A stretch of DNA of 64,000 nt, taken from Bradyrhizobium ottawaense. GTDB lineage: Bacteria; Pseudomonadota; Alphaproteobacteria; Rhizobiales; Xanthobacteraceae. The position numbers and the translations under genes are program-made. Under the pieces are notes generated by a model. It saw only the letters and a program-made list of their open reading frames with translations. It searched no databases and was not told where the DNA came from. Where the stretch lies: the NCBI RefSeq assembly GCF_900099825.1, contig NZ_LT629693.1, forward strand, positions 4,847,001-4,911,000, given 5' to 3'. Positions 63,944 through 64,000 of the stretch are shown piece after piece (the stretch's first letter is position 1; each line of letters opens with the position of its first letter).

Positions 63944-64000
63944 TTACGCCACCATCAGCACGTAAAACACGACAACCGGCGACAGCGTCAGGATCACCGA
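63944..64000 (-). CDS. 3' end of a membrane-protein gene (cut by window edge)
   Basis: Minus-strand frame with stop TAA at 63944-63946 reads SVILTLSPVVVFYVLMVA. It is a hydrophobic end typical of the last helix of a membrane protein. Only 18 residues are visible, so no family can be given; it may not be a gene at all. Confidence 0.4.
   Translation of the reverse strand, partial: SVILTLSPVVVFYVLMVA

Overview
The window looks like an ordinary chromosomal stretch of a Bradyrhizobium-type alphaproteobacterium (Nitrobacteraceae). The signs are high GC with strong third-position GC bias, DUF465, DUF882 and PdhS/PleC-type genes, a tRNA-His without an encoded G-1 and with discriminator A73, paired phasins, and many intergenic palindromic repeats of the kind scattered through Bradyrhizobium genomes. 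The genus is inferred from gene content and repeat style; no database search was possible. I see no insertion sequence, prophage, integron, CRISPR array or rRNA operon.

Layout. 0-8 kb: an adenylate cyclase/TPR protein, then on the minus strand two cell-wall genes (DUF882 peptidase-like, L,D-transpeptidase) and a sigma-54 response regulator. 8-16.6 kb: an M3 oligopeptidase, an AbrB-Doc toxin-antitoxin pair with a clear promoter/operator, a 50-residue cytochrome oxidase subunit IV, the transhydrogenase operon pntAA-pntAB-pntB, a hydrolase, a ChaA-type Ca2+/H+ antiporter and a cupin. 16.7-25.3 kb: an anchored low-complexity protein, a TPR lipoprotein, ribosomal protein S21, aquaporin Z, translationally coupled purE-purK, a GGDEF protein, four small proteins (two DUF465) and an L-2-hydroxyglutarate oxidase-like enzyme. 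25.5-31 kb: a PAS-GGDEF-EAL protein, glycerol-3-phosphate dehydrogenase and a TPR protein.

31-42 kb is a transport and polyamine region. A PotG-PotH-PotI-like ABC set lacks a binding protein. It converges on a sugar-type ABC set (binding protein plus two permeases) that lacks an ATPase. A DUF155 protein, a GNAT acetyltransferase and an Orn/Lys/Arg decarboxylase follow. 42-46.6 kb: an AsmA protein, a succinyl-CoA:3-ketoacid CoA-transferase pair and a small secreted protein. 46.6-55.4 kb is a catabolic region: a three-gene periplasmic molybdenum hydroxylase (cytochrome c, 2Fe-2S subunit, Tat-exported Mo subunit), an MFS transporter, an aldehyde dehydrogenase coupled to a GntR regulator, and a divergent alpha/beta-hydrolase whose nucleophile serine is replaced by glycine.

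55.5-64 kb: a cyclic-nucleotide-binding protein overlapping tail-to-tail with a metallophosphoesterase, a large PAS histidine kinase with an abnormal G2 box, two phasin genes, tRNA-His, two small exported or membrane proteins, an orphan ParA ATPase and the 3' end of a membrane-protein gene. The most promising leads are the phasin/ParA neighbourhood with PhaR-like boxes, the two complementary incomplete ABC systems with a 47-bp inverted repeat between binding-protein and permease genes, and the serine-less hydrolase. None of these amounts to a clearly new system on sequence alone.
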